DNA of 64,000 bases from Lunularia cruciata (lineage: Eukaryota > Streptophyta > Marchantiopsida > Lunulariales > Lunulariaceae), in contig OX419757.1 in NCBI GenBank assembly GCA_948567375.1, positions 49,848,001 to 49,912,000 on the forward strand, given 5' to 3'. Made by a program: the position numbers and the translations under genes. The notes beneath the pieces were generated by a model that had not been told where the DNA came from, made no database searches, and worked only from the letters and a program-made list of their open reading frames with translations. This document shows positions 32,127 to 43,768 of this stretch, one piece after another. Each line of letters begins with the position of its first letter. Position 1 is the stretch's first letter.

Positions 32127-33804
32127 TGTTCATGAGCCTCTATTTTTAGAGAGCTTAGGGAGGCTTATGGATCCTTGGTGAGTCTTATTCCTTTTATGCG
32201 GTCTTTCTATGGCTCTCTTGCTTCCAGTTACTACCAGCACGCCTGTTCATAGAAGAGAGTCATTGTCTTGGAGTTTATTGTCAATGCACGACAAGAAGAT
32301 TCTTTAAGGGGATCTTTATTTGCCATAGCTCACTTCAAAGCTCTCTTATATACTACTTTGGCCGTGCCAGGTTGTGTATTTCCCTCCTTGGCAGTTGATA
32401 TATACATCATGGGCCCTATAGATCAAATTAAGTAGATCTTTGACCACTTGACTATCAAGCTACATCTTGTGGGCTGTAGAGTCAAGGTGTGTATCTCAAA
32501 GGTGTGTATCATATCTACATATGGCCTATGTATTCTTGAAGTGCAAGTAGGATCCAAGGATTTTGTCATACACTTCTTAGATGTAGCCCTTGTAGAGGAT
32601 ATTCTCCATGTAAATGACCTTCCTCAACTAGGAGATTTGTATTTGGCATTAGGTATATTCTCCTTTAGTATTGCCGGTCAACTGACTTATCTTCTTTGCT
32701 CCATTTTGCCCTCCTTGACCTTCCTATCATGTGTTGAGAGCTTTTGATAAGAGGATTATGTGAATCTTTGGTGATATTATTGGACCAAGGATATTTGAGT
32801 GTGCGATAGGTATTTGGCACATAGACAAAAATCTTTGCCAATCTGGTATGAGAGTAGTAGGCCTACTATTTATGGAGGACATAACACTTATTGCATTTTT
32901 TAGTAGTTGGGCTTTCTCCATACTCATACTTTCCTCTAATTTTGTGATTGTTGATAGGCCAATTTTGGAATCATATGTGGTTGGGGTGGAAGAAAGATGC
33001 TTGTCTCTCCAAATGTTATTGTTGCAGTTAAGAGATGGTCTATCCTCATGGGCACAAGAGGACATTCCATCCTTTGCTTCCTTACCTATTGATTGGACTA
33101 AAGTCTTATAACCTTCTTTGATGGAGCAACATATGTGAGCATATGCTACATTCTCTCTTAGTTGACTTGTCCATTCCTTAGGCTACTAGAGCATATCTTT
33201 GCTCTTGCTCCGGCAAGGGTTCATGCTCTTGGATCCTAGCTTGATCATGCATTAGGGTATTCCAACTCGCACCAAATTGCTTTCTCTACAATGATAAGGT
33301 TTTGCCTAGGTTTGGTCCACCCATCTACACCTTTAGTACTCACTTGTTTGTGAGTGTGGTTCTACACTAGATGTAGTAGCGGTCCATATGACATGGCGTC
33401 CTTTTGAAGGACAAAGGATAATCACCTATGATGCTATTAGAGATATAGGGTTTGTTATGGCATGAGAGAGTGGATATCTTGCTTGGAAGGCATGTTCGTA
33501 TGCTTTATACATGACACATGTTAGGGTAAACTTATACTTGGTTCAAGATGATCAAGTGATAATAGTGAATGTTGTGGTTACAAACCCTACACATGATGTA
33601 GTTTAAGAAGGAGCGATTATTCATCTCTTGGATGCACTACGAGCAAAGTAGCATTGTGAAAGGTCTCTAAGTATAGGAATATGTAGTGAGATCACCTCTT
33701 TTTGCCTCTAGCCTTGGAGTTATATGGAGCAATGGACATGGTGTTTGACAAATTTGTGAGGGAGTGTGCTAAATTATCATATTAACTGTCAAGGAGTACC
33801 ACTC
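32127..33804 (+). pseudogene. Degenerate reverse transcriptase element, C-terminal part
   Basis: Reading resumes after the LTR: REAYGSLVSLIPFMRSFYGS, then EDSLRGSLFAIAHFKALL (the Q-G-D-P-L-x-x-x-L-F block) and FPSLAVDIYIMGP, which stands where an L-A-D-D-T-x-I-x-G-P catalytic box would be, with the second Asp lost. Frames continue as VGSKDFVIHFLDVALVEDIL. The final 1 kb holds only short fragments. Confidence 0.65.
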
Positions 33805-34526
33805 TGTAATACCAATAGCTAGACAGAAGATCTAGAGATAAAAATTGGTTTGGTAACATCTAGAAGGATGTTATATATGATGGACTAAGTAGATCAGACA
33901 AAGGTATCACCAAAAGAGTACTTCTACTAATAGGCCAGAAATCAAAACATGTTTGGAAACTTTAGAATCAATAGCTAGGCATATGATCTAGAGGTGAAAC
34001 TTGGGGTGGTGACATTTGAAAGGATGTTTCACATGATGGAGAAATTGGATCAGATAGAGGTATCACAAAAAGAGTACTTCTACTAATAGTGCAAAAGCTA
34101 AAATAAGCCTAAACTTCAGAGGCAATCTCAGAGGCCTAGACGGATGAATTAGGCCTCAAAAATATGTAGATTCCTCCCCCCCAATGGAGAGTAGGATAGC
34201 CTTCTCCTCCCCCTAGTTTTTCTCCCCAAGAGCTTTCCAACGGTACGTCACCCACGTGATTCTAAGATTCATACAAGAAGATTCCCTAAAAGATTCCCTT
34301 TGGTCAAAGCCTATTTGACCAACACGTCATCCATTCAAGCAAGTAATCTAAGGGTGGAGCTTGCTGACAAGTCACCTATCCATGTACCTAATCCTATGGT
34401 GGAGTTTCTTTGGAGGAGATCCTCTTTGGCTATATAATAAAGAGAAGGTGCTCCTTTGGGGCGTCGCAGTTTGAGGGTGGAATTAGTGTTTTCCCTCTAT
34501 TGTGTTTCTCTATCCTTGGAATATTA
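33805..34526 (+). repeat. Solo LTR of family X, opposite orientation, target duplication CACTC
   Basis: 722 bp from TGTAATACCAATAGC to GGAATATTACA, in the orientation opposite to the other three copies. It is flanked by a perfect 5-bp direct repeat CACTC (33800-33804 and 34527-34531). Confidence 0.93.
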
Positions 34527-34740
34527 CACACTCTCAGTCTCATACTTTGTAGCATATTTTAGATAGCATGTGTCTATTGCTCTACAAAGAGCATTGGCTG
34601 GTGCAATCCATAGAAGAGCAATCACACTAGGTGATGCTTCTTCGGATACTCCAGTAGTTGGTAGACCTTATTACTTGCATAGCTTTTATATCTTAGGTGC
34701 AATAAAGCAGATTTCTCATATCGATACTATTGGAGCTTAG
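34527..34740 (+). pseudogene. Distal end of the degenerate RT element
   Basis: A short frame (ALAGAIHRRAITLGDASSDT, then GAIKQISHIDTIGA) ends in a stop at 34738-34740. It is placed with the RT element by position only. Confidence 0.4.
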
Positions 34741-34766
34741 CATCATTTTACCTCTTTTGTCTCACA

Positions 34767-34798
34767 CTTGTATGGCTTGATGGGATCTTCCCATCCTT
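34767..34798 (+). repeat. Dispersed repeat core, copy 1
   Basis: CTTGTATGGCTTGATGGG then ATCTTCCCATCCTT. It shares the central 25-30 bp with the three cores below. Confidence 0.7.
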
Positions 34799-35946
34799 AG
34801 TGTTTTCTATGCTTCCTATCACTCGATTTGAGATTTGCCTGTTTGAAAGAAGACCATTGTCTTTTACTTGACAGCTCGAGCATGAAACATGATCCAAGAC
34901 ATTGAACAGGTTCATACGAGGTGGCAAACTGTAGCCGGCCTTCATCAAGTTTCACTAGATCTTTTGCGCTGGAGGACCAAAACCACCGCTTACTGCGTAG
35001 TTCTTTACTACCTTCATAAAGTGGAATGCTTTGAAATTTGCTTGAGCGCCGACTCCAACACTGCCCTTCATTCCTAGCCAAAACTCGATCGAAAATTATA
35101 AATTTAACAGCTGAGTGGATCACAATGGTAAACGTAGAAGAGAAACTCAAATGAGTACCTCTACCCTTGTCTCACAATAGTAATCAGCTAGAAAAGCAGA
35201 AATATCTTCTCTCAGCTTTAATGTACCTTGATTCCACCTACTAAGTTACAACAGATCAAAGTTCAGAGGCTCTCTTTCATTCGCTACCACTGAGATAATG
35301 ACAATGTTTTCCTTACAACAAGGTCGTCGTTCGCGTTGTGTGGAAAGTTCATAAGCCATCGCATCTAAAACCGTTTAAAGGATGCAAGTCGCATGTCGGA
35401 AAAAGGAACGAAGAAACGCAGTTTTGTCACACATAATTAAACTTCAGCTTCTTACTCTTTCCACACTGGAGCAATGGATATTTCCGTCTGGCCTCGAGTT
35501 GGCTCTTTTTCTCGAGTTTGCTCTTGTTGGTGTGTTTGTACACGATTCAATCAATGTAATAATAGAGGGCACAGTGTCAAGATTTTTCTCCCCTTGCGTT
35601 AGAAGGACCTGATTGTCTAGTTGCAAAGTTTTATGTTTCTTTCCCTTCCAAACTGTATATCCGAATATTGTACCTTTTTCCTCCTTCTCATCACATCTCT
35701 TGTCCATCTGAATTGGAAACCCTACCTATAAATAAATTCAATGTTGTAGAATGTCTTCAACTTTCCCGTTATGCTTTAGAACAGAAGTAAATTTGTTCAA
35801 TTGAACTCTTTGCTGTTCACTTTCGTGCTGGTTGACGAGTTTTCTTTGCTTTCATAATTGAGTTAGATCTTGATTCACGCCTGTGACTTGGGATCTGGGC
35901 TACCCCCGGTACAACACAATTGGGGTTTAGCCCCATTTGTCTCTCC

Positions 35947-35978
35947 CTTGTACGGCTTGATGGGTCTTCCCATCCTTC
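35947..35978 (+). repeat. Dispersed repeat core, copy 2
   Basis: CTTGTACGGCTTGATGGG then TCTTCCCATCCTTC. It is preceded by GGGGTTTAGCCCCATTTGTC, a context also seen near 27195. Confidence 0.75.
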
Positions 35979-36556
35979 ATGCTTTTTAGGCAATCGCCCT
36001 TCTCTTCTTTGAACAACACAATTGTCTGTCATTCATGTCTAAATAGAACTGTTCCTGTGCATGTACAGGGAACTTCTTACTGTACTCTAGACGATTTGCA
36101 TTCGTTGCTTATTCGTTGATGTCAAGCTCACTCAAGTCGAGTTTGACATCCACTTCGTTACGACCAACAACGTCAGGTCTATTCCGGAACAGTTCAAACA
36201 GGGAAAAACCTAAATCTCGCATAACTACTAGGAAGCATCGTCAAAGACATCGAATCCGCGTCCTTCTGTAAAGCTCAAGTCCAGCACATAATAGTTCGAA
36301 AGCAATCTCGAACGGAGATATGTTGCCAGTGGACACGTGGCATATTTCCTGAATTGAGTACTTTACCGTATCAAACGTGCTGGCATCCTTCGAGGACGGG
36401 GGCTTTGCGTCAAAGGCACTGACTGTGCTTTCCTGGGGGTGACACCTGGACAATTTGAATACCTTACGTCACATCTTCGACCTGGTTAGGAAGCTAACGT
36501 CTTTGGCCAGGGATTACCCCTGCGCGCAGGAAGAAAGGCGACCGCGTAGGAAAAAC

Positions 36557-36590
36557 GAAGGATGGGAAGACCCCCATCAAGCCGTACAAG
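36557..36590 (-). repeat. Dispersed repeat core, copy 3 (inverted)
   Basis: Reverse complement of the same core (GATGGGAAGACCCCCATCAA). Its flank includes GCGACCGCGTAGGAAAAACG, which is shared with copy 4. Confidence 0.75.
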
Positions 36591-38628
36591 AACCCCTGCG
36601 CGAAGTGACCAGATACTTTATAAAGGTTCTAGTCTCATTTGTAGTAGAGGTTTCAACCAGGTCCTCTGCTTCATTCTTTGGACTTTTCTCGTGTGTGTAT
36701 CATTTTCCTAGTAGTTTGTCTCCTTCGTGAGTATACGATAATTGACATAGGAATGTTGAAGCCATAGGATCAGATCAGACGGATGTACTATAGTTTGTAC
36801 CAAACTTCTTGGTTACCTGTAGGTGTTGATTGCAAGTAGGGAAGTTCGATCCTTTTGGTTTATCGATGTCTGGAGAAGAGGGGTGCTTGACCCGTGCCGT
36901 TTATACCTCATGTATCATCTTTGTACACTGCAAATCGATTTCCAGATGTTACTTCTAGTGAACGAGTTCACTGGGTTATCTCCTGCAACAGCGAAAAATG
37001 AATTAAAAACATAAGATTGATAGTGATGCAGCTGCTGTCAAGGTAATGACTATTGGAAGCGAATGTGGACTACAGCTATAGCCATCTGTCGGGATAGATC
37101 TGCGAGATTGACAGGAATACCTTACAAACACATGGAGACCTCGTTGAGCACATAGTTTTTCATTAGAGTCTCTAATACTTATCTCTGATGTCTTCGCATT
37201 ATCAACTAAATGATCCAGCTGACCTTAATGTTAAATAAACTCTACGTAGTTATTTCCAGATTTTTTTGCCTATATATTTGATACTCATAGTTGCTACCCG
37301 TATACTCTATCATACAAACAAGAATAACAGAAGTGTTGTATATTACGGAGGCATTGAACTTATCCGTGAGTAGGCTGGGTTCTAATTTCATGTTAAGAAG
37401 TACATGACAAGGGTACAATTATAGGCATAGAGCTCATGGAGAATGAAGAAGCAAAACATGGAAAAGACAAGAAGGTAGACACAACGAAAAGACAAAGATT
37501 GGGAAAACTATCTAGAAAAAACTATCTCGAGTTATCCTCTAGTTGAGCTGATTCATTGACAATAGGGGTTTCTGTTGTAATTTTACAAACTTGATTTAAC
37601 TTAAAGTATATATATTTTTATGAACGTATAACTACTTCTTGTATTTGGAATAAAATATTTTACTGTAAAAAAATGAAATGAAAGAAATTCTTCTAAGATC
37701 AATCTCATTTATTTGTTTCATTTTTGAATATTAATCATTTCTGGTAAAAGAGCTCCAAAATAAATAAATATACTTCAGTATCTACGAAAGCAAATATAAG
37801 CTGGTAAATAATCAGATCACAGAATTTACCTTTAGTTAATGTTATATAATTATATATATTATAATTATGAACATAAACGTTTTCAGCAACAACTCCTTTA
37901 GAGAATTAATTTCAAATTTCTTAAAAACGTAGAAATAATTCCAAGAATCATATGACACATAAGCCTATGCATTGCATGGACACCCACCTAGTGTTGATTA
38001 AGGGAGAGTACTCAAACGTGATACTCTACTTAGAGAATAAAATCGTAATTTAGGGTGAGCAGTAGGAACATTCCACAGATTGTGTTCCATGGAGATCAAA
38101 CCCTGCAACTTACAGCTGCACAGTTACCCCAAGGGTCTCTCCGCCACACCACGTTTTCCTTTAGCAACACTGTAGCTGAAAGGCAACATGTGCACCAATA
38201 AATCTTCTCAACAGGTCCGTCCGCTGATTTGTCAGTAGCAGTTCGTCCCTCCAGCCTAAAGTAACTCAGTACCTAGGGCCTCACTAAGTCGAATTAGCGA
38301 CATTAGCCCGTCGCTAATTTCACACCTTGCAACGCGTCGCACTGAAATCGTCCCAGGGCTCGGGTTACCAATGTGTAGTACAATATTCGGTTTACCGGGA
38401 ACATTGCGAGGAAGCAACCGGAAGTCAGTGCTCTACTGGCAGGTTTATCCTGGAACTTTGAATGTGTGGGGGTCTTTGGACCCGTTAGAGTCGACCGTTA
38501 CAGCAAGTCAAGCTTCTACGGTATCTAGTTAGGATGCTTTACCGCGTCATGGTTAAGCGCGGGCTATTGTCGAAACAGCAGAGGTCGACGCAAACGTTAG
38601 AAGACAAGGGCGACCGCGTTAGAAAAAA

Positions 38629-38655
38629 TGAAGGATGGGACGACCCCATCAAACG
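38629..38655 (-). repeat. Dispersed repeat core, copy 4 (inverted, shorter)
   Basis: GATGGGACGACCCCATCAAA preceded by GGCGACCGCGTTAGAAAAAA, matching copy 3 across core and flank. Confidence 0.7.
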
Positions 38656-39349
38656 CAAACGCTAGATAGACACGTGCTCTCGTGTCCATCTTTCTTGGCG
38701 GCTACAGCTGCCTTGCCCTCAATTCATTGTCCACCGGTTCACGTATTCTTCAGCATCCGCGGCAGAAGAGGTGTTTGTGTGTGTGTGTGTGAGCGTATTT
38801 CTGTTGAATGTATGCATACGCTGCCTCATTTTCATTCCAGGTCGCTTGACAGCGTTGATTCCTTTCATGTATAATAAACCTGAAACTGTACAGGCCTTTT
38901 TGATAGATTATCAGGCGTGTAGTCTCGTGAGAACACACAATCGTTTTTGGGGCTCTCCTGCGAAGAGCTTTTTATCCGGTGTACAGATCGCTTACATGCG
39001 CAATTTTGCTCCCCTAGGATTGGAGAATTTTCTTAATTTTCTTAGTAGCTGACAACTTCTAAGGCTGCTCCCTAATTTCGGCTCTCGGTTGTTTAGTAGA
39101 CACACCATCTTTGATTCAGCTGGTTTGCTTGAACACGAGATCGGAGTGAACTCCCTTAGGTTGCCATCCCAAGTGCTAGATCTGGTTCGAAGCCCTGTTT
39201 GAGATCTTTGCAGCTTCATTTAGTGGATAGTTTTGTGCAGGAAGAGGTTTTCACTAGGAACGTTCAAAGTGTCTGTACATTCGTTGGGAACTCAGGCAAG
39301 GGAGTGAGAATCATCTGTGCTAAACGTTGGCTAGGAGGAGGGAAGAAAT

Positions 39350-42300
39350 ATGGTGAAGGACGTACAGTACTACGAGGTGCTCGGGGTGTCCCCGGATGCC
39401 ACGGCGGCCGATATCAAGAAAGCCTACTACGTTAAGGTAGGCGACACTTTATTTTCACTGGCTTCGCTTAACATTTATGAAGCATGGTGTGCTCAACTTT
39501 GTGGAACGGGCAGCAAATTTGAGTTCTCCACTATTTCCAGCGACATTATTATAGAGACTGTGTCCTTGAGGCAAACGAGAAAGGTTGTAGCGTTTCGTCG
39601 GTCTTGTTAAGAAGTCGTTCAAGGAATTCAAATCGCTTTCCGTGATGGTTCAAGCAATGGTGGTCTGTATCGAATTTACTTGTACGCTCTTCACGTTTGT
39701 CTCTTTCAAAGCGTGTGCGAAAAATGGCCGCTAGAGTCGTTCAAACTATTGAACCAGCTTGACAAGTGTCTAATGTGAAAGCCCTGGAAAGATACAGTGT
39801 TGGTAATAATGAACTTACCAACTTTTTCGCTCGAGCCTGCCAAGTTTAGATGATGTTGATAATTAGCAGTTCCAGCATCGTAGTAACGATTGACCTCTTA
39901 CGGAATTCGCTGACCCGTACCGAGTTTCCTAACTTACAATTACGCCCGTCATATCCATTTAGTAATTTTCAGACCAGCTGGAAAGTGCCTTGAGTATAAA
40001 AAGTTTGGGAATGTATTGTCCCCTTGGATCCCTGGATGTGTGAGATGGAACCACAGTTTGCAATTTTACAAGAAGGAAATTGACGTGTCCACGAGGGAAG
40101 GAATGATAGACAAAAGAAAATCCCACTTTTGCCAACCAGTTTCCGAAGTACTGCCATTGTCAATCTACCCAGAGTCAGAAAAGAAGAATGGAAACAGGTC
40201 GTTATGAAATTCTGGATCCCTTATTTCTCACTTGATGAGTGCAATCGTAATCTTCAGGTACGGCTTGCTTGGTCTGTGGAACGACGTAGAGTAACCATTC
40301 ACTTGCATATTACAAGGTTTGCTTCAATTTAATTCCTCTGCAATGAATACTGCAGGCGAGGAAGGTCCACCCTGACAAGAATCCGAATGACCCTGAAGCA
40401 GCGCACAACTTCCAGGTACTTTACCTTTACGTCGTTCCGGCTTGGAAATACTTTGTAATCTTCAGCAGTCATTAGTATGAAAGTAAAGAGGAAATTGGCT
40501 AAGAGTTCGTTTATGAATTGGTGCAGGTTCTGGGAGAGGCATACCAGGTTCTCAGCGACCCACATCAGAAAGAGCAATACGATCGACTGGGGAAACAGGG
40601 AGTTTCACAGTAAGTTCTTTTCTATGACTGAGTGAATCAACAGTTGTTTCCTTCCAGTTATTTTATTACAAGTTGCTGCGTTCTGTATTTCGACATTTGG
40701 AGTCCCAGCTTTTGGTGCATAAGAGCGAAGTTGTTGGATCTGATTTTAAATTTCTTAGAAATTCTATTTTGTTCAACTACATTGGACTGAAAGATTGTGC
40801 GCTTTTCTGTTGTTCTGTTTAGGGAGTCGATGATGGATCCTGGAGCAGTATTTGGTATGGTGTTTGGGAGTGAACTTTTTGAAGACTACATTGGACAGCT
40901 TGCAATGGCAGCCATGGCTTCCCTAGATGTGCCGACCGACGGGAAACCGATCGATGTGAGGCTTGCTCAAGAGAAACTCAGGGTGAGACTACGCGCTATA
41001 GTAACATACCCTCGTGTCATAAGTCAGGATCAATGTCTTTTTCTCTCGCAATGTCGTTTATTTGCTATGTATGGCGCAGAAGAATAGTGCCTGTACCTGA
41101 AAATCTACGTGACCTCGCTACCATCTGTTATATCGTTCGGCTGGGACGAGCACTTAGTGACACCGTCATCACGTTCGGTTTTAGAATTTTTGCTACGTTT
41201 GATGATTATATTCCCAAAGCATGTTTGATACATTCAGAATCTGGTTGCCTGGAGGTTTTTCTGGAGGTTTTTCTGTAACCCAGAATTGAATCATGCAGGA
41301 ATCGCAAAAAGGAAGAGAAGAGAAATTAGTGCTGAAGTTAACTGAGCGTCTTCAACCATATGTCGATGGAGACAAAGAAGCCTTCTTAGAGTGGGCTAAG
41401 AAAGAAGCTGAACGCCTGTCCGGCGGAGGTACTTGTCCTGCCCGGTTGACGTCTGAGAATTGATTTTTGGTGGACCTTTCTTCAACGTAATCGTCTGAAA
41501 GAGGCCTGTTGTCCTGAGTTGGGAGTTAAATGTAGAGCTCATTTATAAACGGGATGTATACATCGAATCATCACAACGTGGCTACGTCGGTGTCGAGAGC
41601 ATCAATCTTCAGACAAATCCCACCGAACTGTAGAAGTTTTTGTCTCTGGTCCAGTCCGTTTTGAATTCACTTCGAATTTATTTTTTACGTACTATACTAA
41701 GAAAATACAGTATGATGATCTTTACCATCCTGATAATCAGAGTCAGAGTCAGTTCGGTCAGACGTAGGTGTGGAACAACAACGGGTTCTGTATTCCATTG
41801 CGTAATATGAGAGTACAGGATGTATATGAGCGATCTTTAAATGCGTAGCTCCGAATGCTTTTATTTTTATTCCTTTTTCCCTCTTGTCGTATTGATAAAG
41901 AATGATTTTTATACATCTGGGCTAACACAACTGTATGGAATGATCACAGCATTTGGTGATGCAATGCTCTACACTATTGGCTACATCTACTCCAGGCAAG
42001 CGGCTAAAGAGTTAGGAAAGAAAGCGCTCCTTTTAGGCATTCCTTTCTTAAGCGAATGGATCAGGGACAAAGGTCATCTTATCAAATCTCAATTCACAGC
42101 TGCATCAGGTTCGTGCGATTTGTATCACTGCCTTACTGCATAGCTCCCTTAGGTTGTCATCTTCTTTTAAGGTTACAGCTTATCCTGTTTTAATTTTCAG
42201 GGGTGTGGTAGTTGCACTCTTGTTGTACTACGTGATAGCGATATCTCTGCACGTCTATATATTGCCATGTACGCTGGTTTAGAAAGGGGTTTTTTTCCAT

Positions 42301-43768
42301 GCATTTCCTTGTTGTGATCAATCACGTGACTTTTTTCTGTTGAATGGAGCAGGTGCAGTGCAGTTAATGCAAATGCAGGAGGAGATGAGAAGAAAACTGG
42401 GAGTAGCTGGTGGGAATATTAACGAAGGAGCTGTGGAGGAATTTCTGGAAGCTAAACAGCAACAAATGCTGGACTCGCTTTGGAAACTTAATGTTGCTGA
42501 TATCGAAGTTACGGTGTCACGTGTTTGTCAAAAGGTATGTGTAATCAATACACATAATAGATGTATGGTTTAGTGCTGAACTTTAATATGATGGAAATTT
42601 ACCAGGACTCCGTGGGCTTAAAAGGTAAGTACGCTTCTGGAAAGTAGAAGGAACTAACTTTTTGTTGTGGATAATAGGTGTTGCATGACCCGAGTGTTAA
42701 AAAGGAGGTGCAGAAACTCCGGGCAAAAGGTCTGAAGAAAATGGGATTTATATTCCAGGTAACGTTTTGTGCACCAACGTTTTGGGACTTATTACAGCTG
42801 TTCGTCTTTGAGGTTGATATAGGCAGTTTTTGATGATTACCAGTCCACTACTTCGTCTATTAAGTAGATATTCGTATTCCGATTTATTGTTTCTGTTCTG
42901 CTATCTGCTGATAGAGACGTAATTTGACATGTTACACAATGTCGAGAGCAGGCTTTCAAAAACCTGCAAAAGGCCCGACAAATGAGACAAGAACAAGGTG
43001 CAACTACGGATGTGCCCCACGCCGATCAAACACCACCTTTTGCCTCTGCCCAGGTAACATATATAATCAGCTTCATACTTGTTTCAAATGTGTCCACGAT
43101 GATAAATTTTTGTCTTGGGAAAGAAAACTTTTAGCTTGCTGGGTCGAAAGTCCGTCTTTAGTCACGAAGTAGTGTATCTGGGTCCTTTACAGAAACATGA
43201 ATGCTATAAAGTTATCAGGATCGCTATGGATTGGTATGGATGGATGCGAAGGAAGAAGGGTTCTCGTGTTGGTGTTGCAGGCCTGATGAATATGACATGT
43301 GTGCCGGATACACATATGCAAGTGTAGATGGGTGGATGTGGAGTAAACTGCGAAGCCTTCTCATTAAGGGAATGATATGGTGTGGTTTTGCAGAACCAAG
43401 ATGATACACACCCTGTACCACCCTCAGGCGTTCCAAATGCTAGCCATGTACCATCCTCAGCTGCCTCAAATTATAGACATGTTCCACCTACCGGGGTGCC
43501 AAGTTCTAGCTCTGAACCAACGTCAGGAGTCCCACATGCAGGCCCTGCACCATGGTCAAACGCTCCGAATTCTACACATCCTGCACCGCCTCCAGGGGCT
43601 CATTCCTTACCTCTCAGACAGCCAAATCTCAGTAAAAACGTAGAAACTGGTATTCCGTACGTCTTTACACAGGCTTCACCGCGGATGTCAGAGTCCTCAA
43701 CAAGTCACTCAGCCTTCCCAGTACCACAGGCACCGCGGGGCTCCTCATCTCAAAACTCCCACGTTTGA
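39350..43768 (+). CDS. ATJ10: J-domain (Hsp40) co-chaperone with DnaJ-X domain, dnaJ 10 type
   Basis: Ten exons, all with GT-AG introns: 39350-39436, 40356-40415, 40527-40609, 40823-40982, 41299-41428, 41950-42108, 42353-42534, 42678-42758, 42952-43053, 43394-43768. They sum to 1419 nt, 472 aa, with all phases consistent. The J domain (about residues 5-75) begins [14 protein letters not shown], has its HPD at residues 34-36 (exon 2), needed to stimulate Hsp70 ATPase, and ends [10 protein letters not shown]. The DnaJ-X domain follows (about 85-335): [63 protein letters not shown]. These match plant chaperone dnaJ 10. The tail encoded by exon 10 is Pro/Ser-rich with loose S-G-V-P repeats and is longer than I expect. 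No signal peptide or membrane span is visible, so it is probably cytosolic. The start ATG has AAATATGG context and no upstream J-domain sequence. Confidence 0.95.

Larger units (their letters stand above)
34741..39349 (+). other. Intergenic region upstream of the DnaJ gene
   Basis: No domain-bearing ORF on either strand. It contains four copies of a short dispersed repeat (34767, 35947, 36557, 38629), an AT-rich stretch at 37560-37960 and a GT microsatellite at about 38775-38790. The last few hundred bases before 39350 should include the promoter and 5' UTR of the DnaJ gene; I could not single out a TATA box. Confidence 0.5.

Noticed and set aside
38775-38790. GT microsatellite as a regulatory element
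   Set aside because: A simple dinucleotide run with nothing linking it to the downstream gene.
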